In this document: positions 1-6,231 of the stretch, piece by piece
How the letters are laid out: each line of letters starts with the position of its first letter
Numbering within the stretch: position 1 is the first letter of the stretch
Source of the DNA: Oscillospiraceae bacterium
GTDB taxonomy: Bacteria; Bacillota; Clostridia; Oscillospirales; Ruminococcaceae
Assembly: GCA_017848075.1 (NCBI GenBank)
Contig: JAGALG010000252.1
Span: 1-9,376, forward strand
Length of the DNA: 9,376 nucleotides
Direction: 5' to 3'
Translations under genes and position numbers: made by a program
The notes under the pieces: generated by a model
What the model was told of the DNA's origin: nothing
The model's input: only the letters and a program-made list of their open reading frames with translations
Database searches by the model: none

Positions 1-13
1 AGAGCAGAATTAT

Positions 14-29
14 ATTCATTACTATGAAT
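14..29. promoter_or_regulatory. Inverted repeat ATTCAT-N4-ATGAAT, operator-like
   Basis: Two 6-base arms, ATTCAT (14-19) and ATGAAT (24-29), are perfect inverted copies separated by TACT. The right arm begins a longer motif, TATGAATTTATTATAA (23-38), that is nearly repeated at 374-388. It lies far upstream of the mapped promoter, so it may belong to another gene beyond the left edge or be a distal site. The binding protein is unknown. Confidence 0.4.
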
Positions 30-294
30 TTATTATAACGAATGATATAGAAAAAGTCCAGTCTTTCCGCTCTTATTTTGCCGTTTCTTTGTTATTTTAC
101 GAAATATTTTTTGGGTACATGAACCGGTTTCTTCTGTCGTTTTGTAGCACCAAAGATATTGTATTCTGTCAGCAATTATTTTTATATAAATGAATTTATT
201 TTATGAATTTCTTTAAATATGAACATTATTGCCAAAATACCTCTAATAAGTTCATAAAAACCGTTGATTTTTCTTTATCTATGAATATATTAAA

Positions 295-323
295 TTGACA
301 TTTCACAGATATGAATATATAAT
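295..323 (+). promoter_or_regulatory. Consensus sigma-70/sigma-A promoter of the transporter-hydrolase operon
   Basis: A perfect -35 box TTGACA (295-300) is separated by exactly 17 bases from a perfect -10 box TATAAT (318-323). Transcription would start near position 330, giving a leader of about 110 bases before the first gene at 442. TGAAT-containing motifs sit directly upstream of the -35 box (281-294) and run through the spacer into the -10 box (311-323), so a protein bound there would compete with RNA polymerase. The boxes are read directly; the start site is inferred. Confidence 0.85.
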
Positions 324-339
324 GAGCACATAAACCGCT

Positions 340-350
340 ATTCAGTGAAT
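340..350. promoter_or_regulatory. Palindrome ATTCA-G-TGAAT in the leader
   Basis: A perfect 5+1+5 palindrome built from the recurring half-site lies about 10-20 bases downstream of the predicted transcription start, a position typical of a repressor roadblock. It is read directly; its function is inferred. Confidence 0.4.
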
Positions 351-373
351 TTTAAGATAATATTTTTCCTATC

Positions 374-399
374 GTGAATTTATTATCATTTTTATTCAC
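374..399. promoter_or_regulatory. Inverted repeat GTGAAT-N14-ATTCAC in the leader
   Basis: GTGAAT (374-379) and ATTCAC (394-399) are perfect inverted copies 14 bases apart. They lie in the transcribed leader, 40-70 bases before the first start codon. They could be a DNA operator or the base of a weak RNA hairpin; the AT-rich arms argue for a DNA site. Confidence 0.35.
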
Positions 400-441
400 A
401 ATTATCGGTTATAATCGCATCAAATCAAAGGAGGAAGAGAG

Positions 442-1377
442 ATGCTCAAATTTATCGGAAAGCGCCTGCTCTATGCTGTACTGACTCTGTTTCTTATCGC
501 AACCGCTACCTTTTTCCTGGTTGCCTGTGCACCGGGTGACCCTATCGCTGCAAAGGTCGGCCAGATGCCGGAACAGGCTCAGGCCATTATCAATGCCAAA
601 TATGGCTTTGATAAACCAGTCGTTGTGCGCTATTTCATTTACATGAAAAACTTATTGACAACCGGCGACTTCGGTGAATCCATTATTTACACCGGTAAGT
701 CCGTCAACGATGTAATTCGGGAGAATACCGGTGTCTCTGCCAAAATCGGTCTGTTGGCTCTGTGTTTCCAGGTTGTAATCGGTTTGTGTCTGGGACTTGT
801 CTCTGCTTTAAAACGAGGTAAACCGGTGGATCACTTTATTCGCTTCATGGTTGTTCTGGCCATCTGTGTTCCAAGCTTTGTCTTTGCTTCCCTACTGCAA
901 TACTTATTGGCCTATCAGTGGAAGCTGGTTCCCATCTTCGGTTGGGGACAGCTGAAGCACTACATCCTGCCTGTTGCGGCCTATGCCATCGGTGGTATCG
1001 CCTCCTACACGAAGTACATGCGAAACAGTACGCTTTCGGTCATCAGTGAGGACTACATTGTTACTGCAAAGGCCAAGGGCTGTACCAAAGGACGGGTTGT
1101 AAGAAAACATGTGCTGAGAAACTCCATGCTTCCAATCATCACTATGATCGGTCCTGCATTGGCCGGTATTTTCTCCGGTTCCTTCATCATTGAAAAGATG
1201 TTCTCCATCCCTGGCTTGGGCTTCTATTATGTAAAGGCTGTTTCTGATAACGACTACACGATGATCATCGGTATGACAATTTTCTTTGCTCTGCTGTATG
1301 TCGGTTCTCTGATTGCGGTAGATATCCTCTACGGCATTGTTGACCCAAGAATCCGTGTAGCCAAAGATAAAAAGTAA
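442..1377 (+). CDS. Opp/Dpp-family peptide ABC transporter permease (DppB/OppB type)
   Basis: This is one of two membrane subunits that form the translocation channel of a binding-protein-dependent peptide importer. The 311-residue length matches the family's ~306. The N-terminus (KRLLYAVLTLFLIATATFFL) is the typical first membrane segment, followed by the family motif GDPI (32-35) and GDFGES (75-80). Further hydrophobic segments lie near 100-122, 134-157, 172-189, 231-251 and 274-296. The cytoplasmic coupling loop (EAA loop), which docks on the ATPases, spans about 203-227 (EDYIVTAKAKG). Conserved late motifs are EKMFSIPGLG (251-260) and a C-terminal DPRIR (301-305). The start is fixed by AAAGGAGG at 427-434, seven bases before ATG. 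It is the first gene of the operon. Substrate class cannot be told from a permease; nickel or other importers of the same family are less likely given the neighbours. Confidence 0.93.
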   Translation: MLKFIGKRLLYAVLTLFLIATATFFLVACAPGDPIAAKVGQMPEQAQAIINAKYGFDKPVVVRYFIYMKNLLTTGDFGESIIYTGKSVNDVIRENTGVSAKIGLLALCFQVVIGLCLGLVSALKRGKPVDHFIRFMVVLAICVPSFVFASLLQYLLAYQWKLVPIFGWGQLKHYILPVAAYAIGGIASYTKYMRNSTLSVISEDYIVTAKAKGCTKGRVVRKHVLRNSMLPIITMIGPALAGIFSGSFIIEKMFSIPGLGFYYVKAVSDNDYTMIIGMTIFFALLYVGSLIAVDILYGIVDPRIRVAKDKK

Positions 1378-1389
1378 GGAGGTGCCCTG

Positions 1390-2337
1390 ATGAGTGAAAA
1401 AACAATGAATCCTGCACAAGCAGTAGAGCTGGACGATGAGCTATTCCAGCGAATCGGCACCGAGGGCTTGTCCGGTGAGGATATTGGCAAAGCATCTCTG
1501 ACCTACTGGGCTGATGTGTGGAGACGCTTCCGTTCCAACAAGCTGGCAATTTTAGGTCTGATCCTTTTGGTTGCTGTCATTCTGATGCTGTTCATCGGCC
1601 CAAGTCTTTCCGGCAAGGACTATCAGCTGATTGATTCCAGCCTGAAAAATCTGACCCCAAGCAGCGAATACTGGTTTGGTACCGATGACATGGGCCGCGA
1701 TATCTTCACCCGTGTCTGTGTCGGTGGACGAATCTCCATTTACATTGGCCTCTGCTGCACTTTGGTCATGTTTGTGATCGGCGCCTTGGTTGGCGCTTTG
1801 GCCGGTCTGAAAGGCGGCTGGGTGGATGATTTGATCATGCGCTTCTGTGAATTCCTTGGCAACCTGCCTTATCTGATCATCGTGGTTATTCTGTCCATGA
1901 TCATGGGCCGCAGCATGTTCTCCCTGGTCTTCGCTATGTCCATCACCTCCTGGGTTGGCACCGCCCGTATGGTTCGCGGTCAAATCCTGCAGATCAAAGA
2001 AATGGACTATGTACAGGCTGCGGTTGCACTGGGCGCAGATACAACTCACATCATTCTGAAGCATCTGCTTCCCAACACCATGGGTATTATTATGGTAAAC
2101 ATCACTATGTCGATTCCAGGCTTCATTTTCTCTGAGGCCTTCCTCAGCTACATTGGCTTGGGTGTAAAACCTCCGGAAACCAGCTGGGGCGCACTGGCCA
2201 GTGCCGGCCAGCAGCAGCTGATGTTCTACCCTCACCAGCTTCTCTTCCCTTGCCTGATGATCATTTTGACCATTCTGGCTCTCCACCTCATCGGCGACGG
2301 TCTGTCCGATGCGCTGGATCCGAAACTGAGACAGTAG
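1390..2337 (+). CDS. Opp/Dpp-family peptide ABC transporter permease (DppC/OppC type)
   Basis: Second channel subunit, pairing with the preceding permease. The 315 residues start with a ~48-residue cytoplasmic tail, including WRRFRSNK (44-51), the usual OppC-type lead-in to the first membrane segment (51-71). The OppC signature FGTDDMGRDIFTRV (96-109) follows. More hydrophobic segments lie near 116-140, 152-172, 175-190, 231-256 and 286-302. The EAA coupling loop is at about 205-229 (MDYVQAAVALGADTTHIILK). Late motifs SYIGLGVKPPETSWG (253-267) and GDGLSDALDPKLR (302-314) are diagnostic. The ribosome site AAGGAGGT (1376-1383) overlaps the stop codon of the previous gene, and only 12 bases separate the two reading frames, so translation is probably coupled. 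Confidence 0.94.
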   Translation: MSEKTMNPAQAVELDDELFQRIGTEGLSGEDIGKASLTYWADVWRRFRSNKLAILGLILLVAVILMLFIGPSLSGKDYQLIDSSLKNLTPSSEYWFGTDDMGRDIFTRVCVGGRISIYIGLCCTLVMFVIGALVGALAGLKGGWVDDLIMRFCEFLGNLPYLIIVVILSMIMGRSMFSLVFAMSITSWVGTARMVRGQILQIKEMDYVQAAVALGADTTHIILKHLLPNTMGIIMVNITMSIPGFIFSEAFLSYIGLGVKPPETSWGALASAGQQQLMFYPHQLLFPCLMIILTILALHLIGDGLSDALDPKLRQ

Positions 2338-2340
2338 GAG
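2336..2340 (+). promoter_or_regulatory. Ribosome binding site that decides the ATPase start at 2350
   Basis: AGGAG at 2336-2340 overlaps the stop codon of the upstream permease. It touches the first possible ATG (2341), too close for initiation, but is nine bases from the second in-frame ATG at 2350. The second ATG is therefore the likely start. Confidence 0.75.
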
Positions 2341-2349
2341 ATGACGACC

Positions 2350-3396
2350 ATGAGTGAAAAATTACTGGAAGTAAAGGATCTTCATGTTTCCTTTAAAACC
2401 TATGCCGGAACTTCTCATGCCGTACGAGGCGTGGATTTCCACCTGAATCAGGGTGAAACTCTTGCCATCGTTGGAGAATCCGGCTGCGGTAAAACTGTAA
2501 CCTCCAAAGCGATTATGGGCTTACTGCCGGAAGACAACACCATCATTGATAAAAAAAGTGGCTCTGCGATTCTGTTCCATGGCGAAAATCTGCTGGACTA
2601 CGATGAAAAGCAGATGACCCAGATCCGAGGCCATCGTATTTCGATGATTTTCCAGGATCCAATGACTTCGCTGAATCCAACAATGAAAATCGGCGATCAG
2701 ATCATGGAAAGTATCCTGCTTCATCAAAAAGTGACGAAAGCAGAAGCCTACCGCCAAGCAAAGGAAATGCTGGAGCTGGTAAAAATCCCAAATGCAGAAC
2801 AGCGCATGAAGCAGTATCCGTTTGAATTCTCCGGTGGTATGCGCCAGAGAGCAATGATTGCGGTAGCACTGGCCTGCAAGCCGGAGATCCTGATCGCCGA
2901 TGAACCGACTACCGCATTGGATGTAACCATTCAGGCACAGATCATGGAGCTGATCGGTAGTCTGCAGAAAGAATTGAACATGGCTGTCATTTTGGTTACC
3001 CACGATCTTGGTGTTGTGGCCAGCGTCGCAGACCGAATCCAGGTTATGTATGCCGGTAAAATCGTGGAACGGGGTACGGTAGACGAGATTTTCTACCACT
3101 CTACTCACCCTTACACTCGCGCTTTGCTGAACTCTGTTCCAAAAATCCATAGCAATAATAAAGATAAACTCTACTCCCTGAAGGGTACACCACCGGATCT
3201 GATCAATCCGCCGACAGGCTGTCCCTTCGCCGCCCGCTGTGAATATGGCATGAAAGTTTGCCGCCAGCTTCCTCCGGAAGTGATCAGCTTCAGCTCCTCT
3301 CAGGAGTGCAGCTGCTGGCTGCATCATGCCAAAGCGGATACCTCCGTTCTGCCGGAAGGTATGATTCGCAGTTCCGAAAAAAGGAGTGTGAAATAA
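2350..3396 (+). CDS. Peptide ABC transporter ATP-binding protein (DppD/OppD type)
   Basis: One of two cytoplasmic ATPases that power peptide import. Numbered from ATG 2350 (348 residues), it shows Walker A GESGCGKT (42-49), Q-loop FQDP (101-104), ABC signature FSGGMRQR (160-167), Walker B ILIADEP (180-186), D-loop TALD (188-191) and switch histidine H218, so it looks catalytically complete. The C-terminal oligopeptide/dipeptide domain follows (HPYTRALLNSVP, 253-264), with cysteines C291, C297, C304 and C320 in the pattern C-x5-C-x6-C-x15-C. Such quartets are proposed or shown to bind a [4Fe-4S] cluster in some OppD/DppD proteins. The in-frame ATG at 2341 would add three residues but lacks a spaced ribosome site. 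The stop codon abuts the start of the next ATPase. Confidence 0.95.
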   Translation: MSEKLLEVKDLHVSFKTYAGTSHAVRGVDFHLNQGETLAIVGESGCGKTVTSKAIMGLLPEDNTIIDKKSGSAILFHGENLLDYDEKQMTQIRGHRISMIFQDPMTSLNPTMKIGDQIMESILLHQKVTKAEAYRQAKEMLELVKIPNAEQRMKQYPFEFSGGMRQRAMIAVALACKPEILIADEPTTALDVTIQAQIMELIGSLQKELNMAVILVTHDLGVVASVADRIQVMYAGKIVERGTVDEIFYHSTHPYTRALLNSVPKIHSNNKDKLYSLKGTPPDLINPPTGCPFAARCEYGMKVCRQLPPEVISFSSSQECSCWLHHAKADTSVLPEGMIRSSEKRSVK

Positions 3397-4374
3397 ATGG
3401 CAGAAAAAGAAGTTCTGATTGAGGTCAAAGATCTAAAGAAATATTTTAAAGTAGGCAAAAATGCCGTACTGAAAGCGGTAGACGGTGTCAACTTTAAAAT
3501 CTATAAAGGTGAAACTTTGGGCTTGGTTGGTGAATCCGGCTGCGGCAAAACCACCTGTGGTAAAACAGTTATGGGCCTGTACGATGCAACCGACGGTCAG
3601 GTTATCTTTGACGGTACGGATATTCACAGCCTGAACAAACAGGAGAAAAAGGAATTTACCAAACGGGCACAGATCATCTTCCAGGACCCATATTCCTCTT
3701 TGGACCCTCGTATGACCGTAGCGGATATTATCGGCGAAGGTATCGATATCCATGGCCTGTACAAAGGTGAGGAACGCATGGCCAAAATCCATGAATTGCT
3801 GGAGCTGGTTGGTCTGAACAAAGAGCATGCGCTGCGTTTCCCTCACGAATTTTCCGGTGGTCAGAGACAGCGTATCGGTATTGCCCGCGCCTTGGCCATT
3901 GAACCGGAATTCATTGTCTGTGATGAACCAATTTCCGCATTGGATGTATCCATTCAGGCGCAGGTGGTCAATCTGCTGATCGAACTGCAGCAGAAGAAAA
4001 ATCTGACCTATCTGTTTATCGCCCACGATCTTTCCATGGTAAAACACATTTCCGACCGTGTGGGCGTTATGTACCTGGGTAATATGGTGGAGTTTGCCGA
4101 TTCTGATGAACTGTACAGTAATCCACTGCACCCATATACCAAAGCCCTGATGTCTGCGATCCCAATCCCGGATCCGGATGAGGAAAAGCTCAAGCGCCGT
4201 ATCCCAATCGAAGGTGAAATCCCAAGCCCGATCAATCCAAAACCGGGCTGCCGCTTTGCCGGACGCTGCAAGTTTGCCACCGAGCAATGCTTTGCCAGCA
4301 CTCCGGCTCTGACAGAAGTAAAAGCAGAGCATTTTGTGGCCTGTCATCGGGTCCACGAACTGGAGAATTGTTAA
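3397..4374 (+). CDS. Peptide ABC transporter ATP-binding protein (DppF/OppF type)
   Basis: Second cytoplasmic ATPase, expected to form a heterodimer with the preceding one. The 325 residues contain Walker A GESGCGKT (45-52), Q-loop FQDP (95-98), the SSLDPRMTV segment (100-108) typical of OppF, ABC signature FSGGQRQR (152-159), Walker B FIVCDEP (172-178), D-loop SALD (180-183) and switch histidine H210. The C-terminal domain carries HPYTKALMSAIP (245-256) and a cysteine set C285, C291, C298, C316 (C-x5-C-x6-C-x17-C), parallel to the partner ATPase. The ribosome site AAGGAG (3381-3386) lies inside the end of the upstream gene, and TAA is followed immediately by ATG, so coupled translation at similar levels is expected. 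Confidence 0.95.
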   Translation: MAEKEVLIEVKDLKKYFKVGKNAVLKAVDGVNFKIYKGETLGLVGESGCGKTTCGKTVMGLYDATDGQVIFDGTDIHSLNKQEKKEFTKRAQIIFQDPYSSLDPRMTVADIIGEGIDIHGLYKGEERMAKIHELLELVGLNKEHALRFPHEFSGGQRQRIGIARALAIEPEFIVCDEPISALDVSIQAQVVNLLIELQQKKNLTYLFIAHDLSMVKHISDRVGVMYLGNMVEFADSDELYSNPLHPYTKALMSAIPIPDPDEEKLKRRIPIEGEIPSPINPKPGCRFAGRCKFATEQCFASTPALTEVKAEHFVACHRVHELENC

Positions 4375-4376
4375 GT

Positions 4377-4406
4377 GTTTTACAGCCGCAGGGCTGTTGA
4401 TAAAAC
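4377..4406 (+). other. RNA hairpin just before the binding-protein gene
   Basis: In the 47-base gap before the binding-protein gene, ACAGCC (4382-4387) pairs with GGCTGT (4392-4397) around a GCAG loop. After a four-base bulge, GTTTT (4377-4381) pairs with AAAAC (4402-4406), extending the stem. No T-run follows on the plus strand, so it is not an ordinary terminator. It sits just upstream of AAAAGGAGG (4407-4415) and could protect a processed 5' end or adjust translation of the abundant binding protein. Confidence 0.5.
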
Positions 4407-4421
4407 AAAAGGAGGCATATT

Positions 4422-6155
4422 ATGAAAAAGACAAAACTTCTGGCTGCTATTTTGGCCGCTGTCATGGTCCTGACTTCTCTGTCCGGCTGCTCCAACAGTG
4501 AAACAGAGAAAGAAACCAACACTTCCAGCGAAAATAACACCCAGACCGAAAGTGAAGCGGAGAACACCGAGAGCGATAAGGAGATGGTCTTCAACCGATA
4601 CACCAACAGTGTTATTGTTGGTCTGAACCCAATTCTGAATACTTCTGCTCCGGATAACCGTGCTCACGACCTGATCGCAGAACCACTGGTTCGTGAGGTA
4701 ACCGCTCCAGGCAACCAGTCAGAAATTATTCCGGCTGCTGCAGAAACCTGGGACATCAGTGATGATGGCCTCACCTACACCTTCCATCTGCGGGAAGGCG
4801 CAAAATGGAGCGACGGCGTTGATTTCACCGCTGGCGATTTTGAGTACACCCTGAAACTGATGGCAGATCCTGCTGTTGGTTCCACCAATGCATGGCTCTT
4901 CGACGGCATCATCGTGAACTTCGGTGAAGCTCTGTACAGCCAGGGCAAAACACCAGACGAAATCGGTGTTACCGCGATCGACGATACTACTCTGGAAATC
5001 AAACTGGTTCATCCTGCATCCTACACTCTGGAACTGCTGAGCAGTCTCTATCCTGTTCGTCAGGATAAATACGAAGAGTGGGGCGACAGCTATGGTTCTT
5101 CCGTAGAAAAGAGCCTGTGCAGCGGCCCATTCATGGTAGAAAGCTGGAACCAGAATACGGAATTTGTTGTTGTGAAAAACCCATACCACTGGAATGTGGA
5201 TGGCATGAAACTGGATAAAATCGTTGATAAAGTAATCCAGGAACCTGCAACTGCAATCCAGGCCTTTATCAATGGTGAAATTGATGTTGTCAGCACCTCT
5301 GACCCGAACTGGGCAAGCGTTATTGAGGACGCCAATGTTTCTACCACAGAAACTGTTCCAAGCAGCGCTCCGGAATTCCTGATGTTCAATCTGGAAAACA
5401 AATATCTTTCCAACGCAAAAATCCGTCAGGCTCTGTCTATTTCCTACGACCGTATCGACTTTGTAGAAACCCTGTTCAACGGTCAGGCCCTTCCAATCTA
5501 CTCTGTTATGCCGGACTCTATGATGATCGGTGACAAACCTTATACTGAACTGGTTGAAGGTAAAAACTACTTCGTAACCCAGCTTCAGGATGAAAATCCT
5601 GATCCAAAAGCTTTGCTGGCCGAAGGTCTGAAAGAGCTGGGTCTGTCCGAAGATCCTTCTCAGGTTACTATCCGTTATGCAAGCCGTGGTACCTCCGAGC
5701 TGTCCAAGAAAATGGCTGAGTGGTATAAACAAACTTGGGAAAATGCTCTGGGCATTACCGTTGACATCGAAATGATGGAATGGAACATCATGTGGGACCG
5801 CATCGACGCCGGTGACTTTGATATTGCTGTTGGCGGCTGGGGTCCATACTACAATGAACCAAGTGCAATCCTGACCCTGTTCCACCCAGATAACGGCTAC
5901 TTCAATGCAGACAAGATCGGCTGGTACGACGAAAGCGCAGACCAGTTTAAAGCTCTGTGTGAAAAAGCTGTAACCGTTACAGACCAGAAAGAACTGGCAA
6001 ACATCTATCTGGAAGCAGAAGAAATTCTGGTGAAAAATGCAATTATCTCTCCGGAATATCTGTCCTCCAGCCCAACCTTCATCTCCAATCGTGTACATAA
6101 CTACTATGTTTCTACCAACGGCTACATTAACTGGGCTAATGTAACAGTAGACTAA
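4422..6155 (+). CDS. Extracellular solute-binding lipoprotein, family 5 (OppA/DppA type)
   Basis: Membrane-anchored receptor that captures the substrate outside the cell and delivers it to the permeases. The 577 residues begin with a lipoprotein signal: basic MKKTK, a hydrophobic stretch (6-20) and lipobox LSGC, with the lipid-carrying cysteine at C23. A Ser/Thr/Glu/Asn-rich spacer follows (24-53). Family-5 landmarks are FHLREGAKWSDG (121-132), SGPFMVESW (234-242) with VKNPYHW (251-257), IRQALSISYDR (334-344) and GWGPYYNEP (472-480). The family handles peptides, nickel, opines and some oligosaccharides, so the ligand is not fixed by sequence; the adjacent hydrolases suggest a peptide or amide compound. 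The gene has its own strong ribosome site (AAAAGGAGG, six bases before ATG) and is flanked by hairpins on both sides. It lies last among the transport genes rather than first, a known alternative order. Confidence 0.94.
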   Translation: MKKTKLLAAILAAVMVLTSLSGCSNSETEKETNTSSENNTQTESEAENTESDKEMVFNRYTNSVIVGLNPILNTSAPDNRAHDLIAEPLVREVTAPGNQSEIIPAAAETWDISDDGLTYTFHLREGAKWSDGVDFTAGDFEYTLKLMADPAVGSTNAWLFDGIIVNFGEALYSQGKTPDEIGVTAIDDTTLEIKLVHPASYTLELLSSLYPVRQDKYEEWGDSYGSSVEKSLCSGPFMVESWNQNTEFVVVKNPYHWNVDGMKLDKIVDKVIQEPATAIQAFINGEIDVVSTSDPNWASVIEDANVSTTETVPSSAPEFLMFNLENKYLSNAKIRQALSISYDRIDFVETLFNGQALPIYSVMPDSMMIGDKPYTELVEGKNYFVTQLQDENPDPKALLAEGLKELGLSEDPSQVTIRYASRGTSELSKKMAEWYKQTWENALGITVDIEMMEWNIMWDRIDAGDFDIAVGGWGPYYNEPSAILTLFHPDNGYFNADKIGWYDESADQFKALCEKAVTVTDQKELANIYLEAEEILVKNAIISPEYLSSSPTFISNRVHNYYVSTNGYINWANVTVD

Positions 6156-6170
6156 TCCGCTTTATGACTA

Positions 6171-6203
6171 TTCGGGAACGGCACACTTCGGGCCGTTCCC
6201 GAA
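6171..6203 (+). other. Strong RNA hairpin after the binding-protein gene, no T-tract
   Basis: TTCGGGAACGGC (6171-6182) and GCCGTTCCCGAA (6192-6203) form a perfect 12-bp GC-rich stem with a nine-base loop. The bases that follow (CCTTTCATCC) are only weakly T-rich, so full rho-independent termination is doubtful. The hydrolase genes downstream have no visible promoter of their own, which fits partial termination or an RNA-stabilising 3' hairpin that keeps binding-protein mRNA more abundant than hydrolase mRNA. Confidence 0.65.
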
Positions 6204-6231
6204 CCTTTCATCCAGTAAGAGGAGGAACGGT

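Larger units (their letters stand above)
190..399. repeat. Cluster of TGAAT/ATTCA half-sites around the promoter
   Basis: TGAAT occurs at 191, 204, 282, 312, 346 and 375 (plus 25 outside this span), and its complement ATTCA at 340 and 394 (plus 14). Most copies are preceded by A or TA and followed by T or A plus TATT, giving a loose consensus ATGAATWTATT. The four copies around the promoter (282, 312, 346, 375) are 30, 34 and 29 bases apart, near three helical turns. TGAAT/ATTCA is the half-site of ArgR/AhrC arginine-repressor boxes, but the standard close-set palindromic box is not well matched, so the regulator remains open. Confidence 0.5.
1..441. other. AT-rich intergenic control region upstream of the operon
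   Basis: No convincing coding region is seen here on either strand. The stretch is much richer in A and T than the genes that follow. It holds a consensus promoter (295-323), ten copies of the 5-mer TGAAT or its complement ATTCA, several short inverted repeats built from that 5-mer, and an 8-bp palindrome AACCGGTT at 122-129. Whatever lies left of position 1 is unknown, so part of this DNA could serve a divergent or upstream gene. Confidence 0.8.

Noticed and set aside
401..415. Second promoter with TATAAT at 410-415
   Set aside because: The -10 box lies in a dyad ATTAT-N5-ATAAT, but there is no reasonable -35 box at 16-18 bases upstream; likely chance in AT-rich DNA.
330..441. Riboswitch or T-box in the leader
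   Set aside because: No T-box sequence, no GC-rich stems and no terminator hairpin are seen; the leader is almost all A/T with short DNA-type dyads.
1..441. CRISPR array
   Set aside because: The recurring motif is about 5-12 bases at irregular spacing, without long identical repeats or uniform spacers.
2341..2349. Upstream ATG as the start of the first ATPase
   Set aside because: The only ribosome site (AGGAG, 2336-2340) directly touches this ATG; spacing suits the ATG at 2350.
4719..6098. 459-codon minus-strand open frame opposite the binding-protein gene
   Set aside because: Its length reflects codon usage of the real gene; the translation shows no domain or start signal. The same applies to the other long antisense frames across the transporter genes.
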